A stretch of 64,000 nucleotides of DNA from JAWXBA01 sp048499805 (GTDB lineage Bacteria; Gemmatimonadota; Gemmatimonadetes; Gemmatimonadales; GWC2-71-9). A program made the translations under genes and the position numbers. Every line of letters begins with the position of its first letter. Positions within the stretch are counted from its first letter, which is position 1. Below are positions 32,368-40,648 of this stretch, one piece after another. The notes under the pieces were generated by a model. The model saw only the letters and a program-made list of their open reading frames with translations. It was not told the origin of the DNA and ran no database searches. Location: assembly GCA_048499805.1 (NCBI GenBank), contig JASNZF010000001.1, positions 496,001 through 560,000 of the forward strand, written 5' to 3'.

Positions 32368-35361
32368 GTGAAGCCCTTCCTTGCATCACTGAGCCTTGGC
32401 TTGCTGTTGACCGCGAGTGCGAGCGCCCAACAAGCCACCCGCACCGAGCCGGTCGAGGGGATCCGCGACAACGGGACCGGATACCATGCCCTGGTCGGGG
32501 CTCGCGTCGTGACCGCGCCCGGGCGGACGCTGGACAACGCGACCATCGTCATCCGGAACGGCCTGATCCAGTCGGTCCAGGCGGGCGGGCGGCCGCCGGC
32601 CGGCGCCCGGGTCTGGGACCTCTCCGGGCACACGGTCTACCCGGGATTCATCGACGCCCACGCCGACCTGGGCCGGGACAGCGTGCCCCGGGGTGGCGAC
32701 GTGGGGCCGACCCACTGGAATCCCCAGGTGCGCGCCTGGTTCAGCGCCACCACCAACCTGCAGGATGATGCCAGTCGGCGGCGCGCGCTCCGCTCGCAGG
32801 GCTTCGGCGCGGCGCTGGTCGTCCCCAAGCGCGGCATCTTCCGCGGCAGCGCCGCGGTCGTGAGCCTCGGTGACGCCGGCGCCCGCGAACGCGTCCTCCG
32901 CCCTGACATTGCCCAGTCAATCGGCTTCCAGAGCTCCTTCGAGCTGGGGGGACGCTACCCCAACTCCCCGATGGGAGTGATCGCGACGATGAAGCAGGCC
33001 TTCATGGACGCCGACTGGTACAAGCGCGCCTGGGCCGCGTACGAATCGAGCGGTCGCGCTTTCCTGCCGCCGGAGACCAGCGAGGCGCTCAAGGCGCTCG
33101 AGGCCGCGGCCGCTGGCACGCAGCCGGTCATCTTCGAGACCCGCAGCGAGGAGGAACTCCTCCGGGGCCAGGCGCTCGCGAAGCAGTTCACGCTGAACGC
33201 CTGGTACCGCGGCAGCGGCGAGGAGTACCGGCTCATTGACGTGCTGCGGGGCCGCACCGAGCCGCTCTTCATCCCGCTCAATTTCCCGGATGCGCCCAGC
33301 GTGGGCGACCCGGAAGCGGCGATGAATGCCTCCCTGGGCGAGCTCCGCCACTGGTACCTGGCGCCGACCAACGCCGGCCAGCTGGCCAACGCCGGGATCG
33401 AGTTCAGCATCACCACCGATGGCCTCACCTCGTTGAATGACTTCCTGCCGAACCTGCGGATCGCGGTGGCCCGGGGGCTCTCGAGCGACGCCGCGCTGGC
33501 GGCGCTGACCACCACGCCGGCCCGCTATCTGGGGATCGAGCCCACCCATGGCACGATTGCCGCCGGCAAGGTCGCCAACCTGGTGGTCACCAACGGCGAC
33601 CTGTTCACCCGGGAATCCGCCATTCGCGATGTCTGGGTGCACGGCGTGGTGTACGGGGTCACCCGCCCCGCGCAGATCGACCCCCGCGGCACCTGGACTG
33701 TCCAGTCGGACGATCAGTGGGGCTTCGAGGCCGAGCTGGTGCTGGAGGGGACGCTCAACCGGCTGCGCGGGCACCTCGAGGTGGCGCCCGGCCGCGCCAT
33801 CGCCCAGGGCGCCCGGATCGACCTCGCGTCTGCCACGGTGGTCGCCGAGACCGGCCGGCTCGAGGTCCGGTTCAATGGCGAGCGGCTCGGCTACGAGGGG
33901 AGCGCCCTGCTGGCGGGTTCCGTGGCAGGGGACCAGTTCTTCGGGTGGACGTCGCTCCCGAACGGGGCGAGCCCGGCCTTCCGCGGCACCCGAACCGCGC
34001 CGTTCCAGGGCGACGCCGTCGGCACCGTGGCCAACAACGTGCCCCGGCTCGACCTGCCGTTCATCCGCCCGATGATGGACTTCGGCGTGCCGGCGCCGCC
34101 GCAACAGCCCGCGGCCGTCCTGGTGCGGAACGCGACGGTGTGGACCCAGGGGCCGCAGGGCCGCCTCGAAGGCGCCGACGTCCTGATCCGCGCCGGGAAG
34201 ATCGCCCAGGTGGGGACGGGGCTGAGCGCGCCCGGCGGCGCCGTCGTCATCGACGGCACCGGCAAGCATGTCACCCCCGGCCTGATCGATCCACACATCC
34301 ACTCGGGCACCAACGGCACCAATGAGACCGGTGCCACGATCGTGCCCGAGGTCTACATGGGCGATGTGATCACCCACAACAACATCGCCATGTATCGGCA
34401 GCTCGCCGGTGGCCTGACCACGGCGATGATCAAGCACGGCTCCGCCAACCCGATCGGCGGCGAGAACGTCATCGTCAAGATGCGGTGGGGCAGCCTGCCG
34501 GAGGACCTCAAGTTCGAGGGCGGGACCCGCACGGTGAAGTTCGCCCTGGGCGAGAACCCCAAGCGCTGCTGCTATGAGGGGCGGTACCCCAATACCCGCA
34601 TGGGCACGCAGGAGATCATCCGCGACCACTTCCTGGCGGCGCGCGACTACCGGCGGGAGTGGCAGGAGTGGGAGGCGACGAAACAGGGCCTGCCGCCGCG
34701 CCGCGACCTCCGCATGGAGGCGATCCTCGACATCCTCGACCAGAAGCTCCTGATCTCGTCCCACGGCTATCGCGCCGACGAGTACCTTGCCCTCATTCGC
34801 CTCGCCGAGGAGTTCGGCTTCAAGGTCCAGGCGATCCAGCACGGGGTGGAGGCGTACAAGATCGCCTCCGAGCTCGCGGCGTCGGGGGTGGCCGCGGCGG
34901 TCTGGAGCGACTGGGGTGCGTTCAAGATGGAGGCGTACGACGCCACCAAGTACAATGTGCGCATCCTGATGGAGGCGGGGGTGACGGTATCCCTCCACTC
35001 GGATGACGCGCAGATCGCCAGCCGCATGAACTGGGAGGCGGGCAAGCTGCTGCGAACCGGCCTGACCGAGGAGCAGGCGCTCACCACCGTCACGCTCAAC
35101 GCGGCCAAGCTGCTCGCGATCGACAGCCGCGTTGGCTCGCTCGAGCCGGGCAAGGATGCTGACTTCGTGGTCTGGAGCGGCGACCCGCTCTCGCAGTTCA
35201 CCCGGGCCGAACAGACCTGGGTCGACGGCCGGCGCTACTTCTCGCTGGAGGAGGACGCTGCCCGGCGCGCCACCGTCGACGCGGAGCGCCGGCAACTGAT
35301 CCAGGCGGTCCTGTCCGCATCGGGAAGCCCCACACGCGCCGCCACCGGCGGGAGGAATTGA
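32368..35361 (+). CDS. Secreted tandem-domain amidohydrolase
   Basis: A 997-residue exported protein (signal peptide ends SASAQ). The C-terminal half is a complete-looking amidohydrolase: LIDPHIHSG supplies the HxH ligands, SSHGYRADE and QAIQHGVEA later His, and LHSDDAQ the catalytic Asp; the composite ending is typical of imidazolonepropionase-like enzymes. The N-terminal half has the same fold signature but only FIDAHAD (no HxH) and no SDD, so it is probably inactive. A beta-rich segment (about 440-560) joins them. It likely hydrolyses a cyclic amide or dipeptide in the periplasm; substrate unknown. Confidence 0.88.
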   Translation: MKPFLASLSLGLLLTASASAQQATRTEPVEGIRDNGTGYHALVGARVVTAPGRTLDNATIVIRNGLIQSVQAGGRPPAGARVWDLSGHTVYPGFIDAHADLGRDSVPRGGDVGPTHWNPQVRAWFSATTNLQDDASRRRALRSQGFGAALVVPKRGIFRGSAAVVSLGDAGARERVLRPDIAQSIGFQSSFELGGRYPNSPMGVIATMKQAFMDADWYKRAWAAYESSGRAFLPPETSEALKALEAAAAGTQPVIFETRSEEELLRGQALAKQFTLNAWYRGSGEEYRLIDVLRGRTEPLFIPLNFPDAPSVGDPEAAMNASLGELRHWYLAPTNAGQLANAGIEFSITTDGLTSLNDFLPNLRIAVARGLSSDAALAALTTTPARYLGIEPTHGTIAAGKVANLVVTNGDLFTRESAIRDVWVHGVVYGVTRPAQIDPRGTWTVQSDDQWGFEAELVLEGTLNRLRGHLEVAPGRAIAQGARIDLASATVVAETGRLEVRFNGERLGYEGSALLAGSVAGDQFFGWTSLPNGASPAFRGTRTAPFQGDAVGTVANNVPRLDLPFIRPMMDFGVPAPPQQPAAVLVRNATVWTQGPQGRLEGADVLIRAGKIAQVGTGLSAPGGAVVIDGTGKHVTPGLIDPHIHSGTNGTNETGATIVPEVYMGDVITHNNIAMYRQLAGGLTTAMIKHGSANPIGGENVIVKMRWGSLPEDLKFEGGTRTVKFALGENPKRCCYEGRYPNTRMGTQEIIRDHFLAARDYRREWQEWEATKQGLPPRRDLRMEAILDILDQKLLISSHGYRADEYLALIRLAEEFGFKVQAIQHGVEAYKIASELAASGVAAAVWSDWGAFKMEAYDATKYNVRILMEAGVTVSLHSDDAQIASRMNWEAGKLLRTGLTEEQALTTVTLNAAKLLAIDSRVGSLEPGKDADFVVWSGDPLSQFTRAEQTWVDGRRYFSLEEDAARRATVDAERRQLIQAVLSASGSPTRAATGGRN

Positions 35362-35363
35362 AC

Positions 35364-36749
35364 ATGCACGCCACCAGCCTTCGGGCCAGCACGACTCCCA
35401 CCGGGCGGCGGTTCGGCCGCCGGATTGCCGCCGTGGTGATGGGGGTGGCCATGACCGCACCGCTCGCGCTGTCGGCGCAGGTGCGCATGACCGTCCCGAA
35501 GCAGAGCGAGCCGATCGCCCTGCGGGGGGCCACGATCCACACGGTGACCAACGGCGTCATCGAGAACGGCACGATCATCTTCGAGGCCGGCAGGATCACG
35601 GCGGTGGGGGCCAACATCCCCATCCCGACCGGCACCCGGATCGTCGACGTCTCCGGCAAGCACATCTACCCGGGCATGATCGACGCCTACTCGACGGTCG
35701 GCATCGCCGAGATCGGCTCGGTCGACATGTCGAACGACGTCAACGAGGTGGGGGACTTCAACCCGAACGTCCGAACCGACGTTGCCGTGAATGCGGAAAG
35801 CCGTCACATCGGCACGTCGCGCTCGCAGGGCGTCCTGACCACGATCACGACCCCAGGCGGCGGGCTCATCTCCGGGATGTCCTCGGCGATGGCGCTCGAG
35901 GGCTGGAGCTGGGAGGAGATGTCCCTCGAGTCGGCCGCGGCCCTCAACGTGAACTGGCCGGAACCCAACCAGCGCGGCGGCCGCTTCGGTGGCGGCGGTG
36001 GGGGCGGGTTCGGCGGCGGGCAGGGTGGCAACCGCGTGACCTACGAGCAGCGGGTGCAGCAGCTCAAGGACTACTTCGCGGAGGCGCGCGCCTACCGGGA
36101 TGCGGTGGCCGCGGGCGAGAAGGTCCGCACCGATGCCCGTTACATGGCGATGATCCCGGCGCTCAACCGCGAGATCCCGGTGGTGGTGTCTGCCAATGGC
36201 ACCTCGCAGATCAATGACGCCATCACCTGGGCCAAGCAGGAAAACCTCCGGCTCGTCATCCGCGGCGGCGACGACGCCATTCATGTGGCCGACCGGCTGC
36301 GCGCCGAGAACATCCCGGTCATCCTCACCTCGACGATGGACGCGCCGAACCGGGCGCACGAGGGCTACGATGCCGCCTACAGCCGGGCCGCCCAGCTGCA
36401 CAAGGCGGGCGTCAAGTTCGCCATTTCCGGCGGCGCCGGGTCGCTGTACACCGACCGGCTCCCCTACGAGGCCGGGGTCGCGGTCGCGTTCGGCCTGCCG
36501 GAGGAGGAGGCGATCAAGGCGGTGACCCTGAACGCCGCCGAGCTGATGGGGTTGTCCGACCGGCTCGGCTCGCTCGAGGTCGGCAAGCAGGCGACGCTCC
36601 TGATTACGACCGGGACGCCGATCGACACCAAGAGCGACATCCTGCAGGCGTACATCCAGGGGCGCGAGCTCGACATGAACGACATCCAGAAGCACTTCTT
36701 CGAGAAGTACATGACGAAGGTGCGGCAGATGATGAAGATCATTTCGTAG
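35364..36749 (+). CDS. Secreted amidohydrolase-fold protein lacking metal ligands
   Basis: A 461-residue partner gene 2 bp after the previous one, with its own GGAGG 8 bp before the ATG and a signal peptide ending LSAQ. The fold is imidazolonepropionase-like (GKHIYPGMIDAYS, then FAISGGAGS and the closing LGSLEVGKQATLLI). HxH is replaced by DAYS and no later His/Asp set is evident, so it looks non-catalytic. A Gly-rich loop (RGGRFGGGGGGG, about 210-230) interrupts it. It may be a structural or regulatory partner of the upstream enzyme. Confidence 0.85.
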   Translation: MHATSLRASTTPTGRRFGRRIAAVVMGVAMTAPLALSAQVRMTVPKQSEPIALRGATIHTVTNGVIENGTIIFEAGRITAVGANIPIPTGTRIVDVSGKHIYPGMIDAYSTVGIAEIGSVDMSNDVNEVGDFNPNVRTDVAVNAESRHIGTSRSQGVLTTITTPGGGLISGMSSAMALEGWSWEEMSLESAAALNVNWPEPNQRGGRFGGGGGGGFGGGQGGNRVTYEQRVQQLKDYFAEARAYRDAVAAGEKVRTDARYMAMIPALNREIPVVVSANGTSQINDAITWAKQENLRLVIRGGDDAIHVADRLRAENIPVILTSTMDAPNRAHEGYDAAYSRAAQLHKAGVKFAISGGAGSLYTDRLPYEAGVAVAFGLPEEEAIKAVTLNAAELMGLSDRLGSLEVGKQATLLITTGTPIDTKSDILQAYIQGRELDMNDIQKHFFEKYMTKVRQMMKIIS

Positions 36750-36775
36750 CGGACGCTATCGCCTCAGTTGCCAGC

Positions 36776-36802
36776 AGGGGCGCCCGGTGTGGGCGCCCCT
36801 GT
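36776..36802 (+). terminator. Hairpin after the amidohydrolase pair
   Basis: A stem AGGGGCGCCC / GGGCGCCCCT with a GGTGTG-type loop, followed by GTTTGCGTG. It is well placed to end the amidohydrolase transcript. Confidence 0.65.
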
Positions 36803-37099
36803 TTGCGTGTGGAGGGTGTCATCCCGAGCCGCAGGCGAGGGATCTTGCCTGCCTTTGCGTGGACCGGCCCGTCGGTCTCGCGGCTGGAGCCGCGACTCGG
36901 CCAGGCGGGTCGCTGAAGCGACCGTGAACTTCACTTCCCATGATGCGTGCTACCCGGTAGACTGCCTCGCAAACCGGACTTCGTCGCTCAGCCAGCGAGC
37001 TTGCCGGGGCATTGACCGAACCATGCCATATCCGGTGCATGGATCCGTTCCTGGTCCGCAGGACTATCGGAGTAGGGCCCTGATCCACGCGAGACTCAA
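36803..37099. other. Gene-free stretch with several small palindromes
   Basis: Nearly 300 bp without a supported gene. It begins with GTCATCCCGAGCCGCAGGCG, part of a motif I recall as a recurrent intergenic sequence in many bacteria. Two perfect stem-loops follow: 36878-36895 (stem TCGCGGCT, 2-base loop) and 36908-36923 (stem GGTCGCT, 2-base loop), which look REP-like. The remainder, just before the next gene, is less GC-rich and shows nothing clear. Confidence 0.5.
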
Positions 37100-37588
37100 A
37101 TGCGGCGTTGTGCGATCGGACTGATCCTGTCCTCGATACTGCTCCCCGGCGCGCTCAGCGCCCAGGACGGTCGTCTGCAGCTGGCCGCCCACGGAGGGAT
37201 TAATAGCGGTTCTCATGCGGTTGTCGGCGTGCAGGCGGCTGTTCGCCTTGCCAAGGGAGTGCACCTGGGCATCACCGGCGTTCAGGTTCTTGGCCTCGAG
37301 CCTGCTGAAAAGGCAAACCTGTGGGATGCGACCATCAGGTTTACACCTTGGTCAGGTGAGGTCAGACCATCTCTTTTCCTCGGGATCGGCTGGGTAAGCG
37401 AAAGCGCCGCGGTAACCACTCGAGATGAGAGAGGGACAGGGTTTGGCTTGGGAATTGAGGTTGGGCGCGGGACTGCCCGGCCGTTTGCCGAGGCTCGGCT
37501 GATTCGTGTCAACAGGATGTTCTCCCATCCTGAGGCGAGCAGCCATGGATGGCTCACGGCTGGCATCCGCCTCCACCTCATCCAATAA
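37100..37588 (+). CDS. Small secreted protein, probable beta-barrel
   Basis: A 162-residue protein with a signal peptide ending LSAQD. The mature part is a series of short amphipathic strands with Gly turns (GIGWVSESAAV, GFGLGIEVGRG, WLTAGIRLHL), compatible with a small outer-membrane barrel. I recognise no family. Base composition is lower in GC than the surrounding genes, which could indicate transfer or relaxed selection. Confidence 0.55.
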   Translation: MRRCAIGLILSSILLPGALSAQDGRLQLAAHGGINSGSHAVVGVQAAVRLAKGVHLGITGVQVLGLEPAEKANLWDATIRFTPWSGEVRPSLFLGIGWVSESAAVTTRDERGTGFGLGIEVGRGTARPFAEARLIRVNRMFSHPEASSHGWLTAGIRLHLIQ

Positions 37589-37652
37589 ACCGTCCGGCAC
37601 AAGCCGGTGGGAAATCGCGACGACGCCCGGATAGCGCTTGGTTCGAAATCAC

Positions 37653-37750
37653 AACGGGGCGCCCGATCGGGCGCCCCGTTGACCATCATCCCAATCCTAT
37701 CGGAGGGGGCGCACAGGGGTGCGCCCCAACGGGGCGCCCCAATGGGGCGC
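37653..37750. terminator. GGGGCGCC palindrome cluster between convergent genes
   Basis: A 28-bp perfect palindrome (37653-37680, centre GATC) is followed by a hairpin GGGGCGCA/TGCGCCCC (37706-37727) and two further GGGGCGCCCC copies up to 37750. Placed between convergent genes, it is a likely bidirectional terminator. The same GGGGCGCC core appears in the hairpin after the amidohydrolase pair. Confidence 0.6.
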
Positions 37751-37752
37751 CC

Positions 37753-38637
37753 CTACTTCTTCCGCTCGTGCCCTTCCGGCCGCTTCACCGCGCTCACCCC
37801 GAACTGTGGCGTGGCCCAGAGGTACTCGTCGGTCATCGTCTCCGCCGGGATGTACCGACCGGCGAACTGCGGCTTGACCCCCGCACGGCTCAGGATCGCA
37901 GCGCCGAACCCCACCGTCCCGATGATCCAGGTGACCAGGATCGCTGACGCCCAGACGATTGTCCCTGCCACCGGTACCCAGCCAAAGACCAGCCACGCCA
38001 GCCAGACCGACAGCACCGTCGCCAGCCCGATCAACATGTAGCGGAAGCTGTTTGGGCTCGCCTTGAGCCCCTGCGCCATCCGGCGGCGAGTCTGCTTCTC
38101 GCCCATCGAATGCGCCACCGCCAGGAAGCCACCCACGATCCCCAGGATGGCCAGCAGGGCGTAGACGATCACCACGAACGGCACCAGCAGCGCCCCGACC
38201 ACGCTCAGGATCAGCCCCACGACGAGCATTCCGAAGGTTGGCAGCAGCAGCACCTGCCCCAGCATCCCCACAACGAACGAGCGCCCAAAGGAATGGGCCA
38301 CCGTGTCGGAGACGATCTCGAGATTGGGGTGCGCAAATGCGACCAGGAGAAAGCCCAGCAGCGTCAGCGTCAGGAATACACCGGAGAGGCCCGCCGCCCG
38401 CGTCCCGAACCGGGTGAGCCACGAAGGCTCGGCGGGAATCGCGCCGGCGTCGGCCTGTGCGGCCGGCTGCGTGACGGGCAGGAGGAACTGCGGAACGAGG
38501 GCGGCCGGCAACCGCTGGACAACCTGCTGGAGCTTCCCCGCGCCGGTGGCAGCGTGCGCCACCGAGACCGCAAGACTCCCCTGACAGATCAGTCCAACAG
38601 CAGCGACCAGCGCGAGCCGGCGGCTACCAAGCTGCAT
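37753..38637 (-). CDS. Multi-pass membrane protein of unknown function
   Basis: A 294-residue protein with an N-terminal signal peptide and about four to five hydrophobic segments between residues 80 and 250, and a soluble tail. I recall similar C-terminal membrane domains next to bactofilin-type polymer proteins, but the resemblance is weak. It overlaps the anti-sigma gene by 14 bp, so it is probably transcribed with the ECF sigma and anti-sigma genes and may be part of their envelope-stress circuit. Confidence 0.6.
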   Translation of the reverse strand: MQLGSRRLALVAAVGLICQGSLAVSVAHAATGAGKLQQVVQRLPAALVPQFLLPVTQPAAQADAGAIPAEPSWLTRFGTRAAGLSGVFLTLTLLGFLLVAFAHPNLEIVSDTVAHSFGRSFVVGMLGQVLLLPTFGMLVVGLILSVVGALLVPFVVIVYALLAILGIVGGFLAVAHSMGEKQTRRRMAQGLKASPNSFRYMLIGLATVLSVWLAWLVFGWVPVAGTIVWASAILVTWIIGTVGFGAAILSRAGVKPQFAGRYIPAETMTDEYLWATPQFGVSAVKRPEGHERKK

Positions 38638-39217
38638 CGGCCGCTGGCTCCGCCGGAAGCATCACCAACCGCCGCAGGACGAGGACCCCGACCGCCCAGG
38701 TGGCCACCAGCGCGCCGACCACCAGGACCGCCCGGGCCGGGGTCGAGGTCAGCGCCTCGACGGTGCCGTACCAGGACTGCTGGGTCACCATCGATGCCAA
38801 GGTCTGCAGTGACTGGGTGACCCACTGGGTCCCCGTCTGCCACGCCTGCTGGGTCCACCGATCGAACAACGCCGAGTTGCTGGCGGTCCAGACCGCGCTG
38901 GCCCAGACGCCCAGGGCGGTCGCGGCGCTCGCCATCACCCGGCGGTTCGACAGGATCCGGCGGGGCCACGGCAGCGGGGCCACGACCGGGGCGGGGACCG
39001 CGATCCGGACCTGGGCCATCACCCGCTCGGCGAAGCCGTCGGCTGGGGCCAGGGCGGGGAGCCCGTGGAGGGCGGCAACCAGGACGCGGTCGGCCTGCAC
39101 GACGGAACGGCAGGCGTCACAAAATGCAACGTGCTCCCGAGCTGCTTGGGAGGGGGAATCGATCAGGAAGGCATCGAGGTCGTCGGCGGTGAGATGCACC
39201 GAGGGCAGGCCACTCAT
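38624..39217 (-). CDS. Anti-sigma factor with zinc-finger domain
   Basis: A 197-residue protein. The N-terminal 45 residues carry the ZAS pattern HVAFCDAC (His-x3-Cys-x2-Cys) found in anti-sigma factors. One transmembrane helix lies near the middle (about 90-110) and a second near 165-185. It lies 37 bp downstream of an ECF sigma gene, the classical cognate pair. It presumably holds that sigma factor at the membrane. Confidence 0.85.
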   Translation of the reverse strand: MSGLPSVHLTADDLDAFLIDSPSQAAREHVAFCDACRSVVQADRVLVAALHGLPALAPADGFAERVMAQVRIAVPAPVVAPLPWPRRILSNRRVMASAATALGVWASAVWTASNSALFDRWTQQAWQTGTQWVTQSLQTLASMVTQQSWYGTVEALTSTPARAVLVVGALVATWAVGVLVLRRLVMLPAEPAADAAW

Positions 39218-39254
39218 ACGTGACCCCCTTTACGGCGGGGTTTTGGCAAAGGTT

Positions 39255-39860
39255 TCACTCCTTGAGATGGGCCAGGGAGATCCGCAGCTCATTACGGGCG
39301 CGGTGGATATATGTCTTCACGGTGCCAAGGGGCAGGTTGAGGATTTCCGCAATTTCCTCATAGGAGCGCCCCTCGACATGGCGCAGCAGGATGCAGGTCC
39401 GATACTCGGGGCGGAGCTGTCGGATGCCGTCCTCGATGGACCCACCGAGCTCGCGGGCCAGGACCTCGTCCAGGGCGGACTCCCCCGGGGAGCCGATCTG
39501 GAGCGCGGTGGCCTCGATCATCTCAGGGGTCTCGGCGTGGGGCGACCCGTCGAGGGAGAGGGTGTCCAGCTCGCGCCGCCGGAGGTGATCGATGGCGGCG
39601 TTGTTGGCGATCTTGAAGACCCAGGACGAGAACTTGTACTCGGGCTTGTAGCTCTCGATGGCGTTGAGGACCTTGACGAAGGTCTCCTGCGACAGGTCCT
39701 CGGCCTGCTCCCGGTTCCGGACCATCCGGTAGACCAGGGAGAAGACCGGGCGCTCGTAGCGGCGGACCAGCTCGCGGTAGGCCGCCTCGCGGCCGGCCTT
39801 GGCCAGCTCGACGACCTCCTGGTCGGTGGCCTCTCTCAGCGGCACCTGGGCGTCAGCCAC
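39255..39860 (-). CDS. ECF-family RNA polymerase sigma factor
   Basis: A 201-residue sigma-70 factor with region 2 (RPVFSLVYRMVRNREQAEDLSQETFVKV, the last part being the -10 recognition helix) and region 4 (SYEEIAEILNLPLGTVKTYIHRAR). The form is RpoE/SigW-like. It starts at a GTG (39860) after a G-rich Shine-Dalgarno and is divergent from ubiE, with 53 bp between. The cognate anti-sigma factor follows, so autoregulated release upon envelope stress is likely. Confidence 0.94.
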   Translation of the reverse strand: MADAQVPLREATDQEVVELAKAGREAAYRELVRRYERPVFSLVYRMVRNREQAEDLSQETFVKVLNAIESYKPEYKFSSWVFKIANNAAIDHLRRRELDTLSLDGSPHAETPEMIEATALQIGSPGESALDEVLARELGGSIEDGIRQLRPEYRTCILLRHVEGRSYEEIAEILNLPLGTVKTYIHRARNELRISLAHLKE

Positions 39861-39875
39861 CGGCCCCCCCTGCGC

Positions 39876-39905
39876 TTGCCGGGGGCCGTCCGTGAGGGCT
39901 ACATT
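39876..39905 (+). promoter_or_regulatory. Sigma-70-like promoter, predicted leaderless start of ubiE/menG
   Basis: TTGCCG (39876-39881), an 18-bp spacer and TACATT (39900-39905) end 8 bp before the ATG at 39914. There is no Shine-Dalgarno in the gap. Confidence 0.5.
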
Positions 39906-39913
39906 GCGCCGCT

Positions 39914-40648
39914 ATGTTAGCCACGGACAGTGAGTTACCGCTCGCCGGCGGGAGCGAGAAGCGGGCCTACGTGCGCGAGATCTTCACCGATATCGCGCCC
40001 CGCTACGACCTGCTCAACCACCTGCTGAGCCTCAACATCGACAAGCGGTGGCGCCGCCGGGCGGTCGACGAACTGGGATGGGCCGCTGCGCCCGGAGGCC
40101 GGTACCTGGACCTCTGCGCGGGAACCCTGGACCTGGCGGCCGAACTGGCCACCCGGGAAGGGTTCAGGGGCGCGGTGGTTGGGGCAGATTTCGTCCTCCC
40201 GATGCTGGTGCGTGGCCAGGGAAAGGCGGAGCGGGTGGCCCCGCTCAACGCCGATGCCCTGGAATTGCCGTTTGCCGATGCCACTTTCGATGGCGCCACC
40301 GTCGGCTTCGGGGTCCGGAACCTGGTGGACCTGGACCGGGGCCTCCGGGAGGCCGCCCGGGTGCTCCGACCCGGCGCCCGGTTCGTGGTACTGGAATTCA
40401 CCACCCCACCCCGCCAGCCGATGCGCGGGCTCTACTCCTTCTATTTTCGCAGGATCCTGCCCCTGGTCGGGCGTATCGTGTCGAAACATAGGACGGCGTA
40501 CACCTGGCTGCCAGAGTCAGTCCTGAACTTCCCGGAGCCGGACGACCTGGCCGCCCGGATGGAGCAGGCCGGCTTCTCCGGGGTGCGGTACACCCTGCTG
40601 ATGGGTGGGATCTGTGCGGTGCATGTTGGCGTGCGGGCGGGTGCATGA
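39914..40648 (+). CDS. ubiE: Demethylmenaquinone / 2-polyprenyl-benzoquinol methyltransferase
   Basis: A 244-residue class I methyltransferase of UbiE/MenG type. It begins VREIFTDIAPRYDLLNHLLS, has the SAM-binding LDLCAGTLDLA and the family motif VGFGVRNLVDLDRGLREAARVLRPG (spanning motifs II-III). It performs the last C-methylation of menaquinone or ubiquinone. It overlaps the prenyltransferase gene by 4 bp (ATGA), and ubiX follows. No men or mqn genes are in view to fix which quinone is made. Confidence 0.92.
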   Translation: MLATDSELPLAGGSEKRAYVREIFTDIAPRYDLLNHLLSLNIDKRWRRRAVDELGWAAAPGGRYLDLCAGTLDLAAELATREGFRGAVVGADFVLPMLVRGQGKAERVAPLNADALELPFADATFDGATVGFGVRNLVDLDRGLREAARVLRPGARFVVLEFTTPPRQPMRGLYSFYFRRILPLVGRIVSKHRTAYTWLPESVLNFPEPDDLAARMEQAGFSGVRYTLLMGGICAVHVGVRAGA

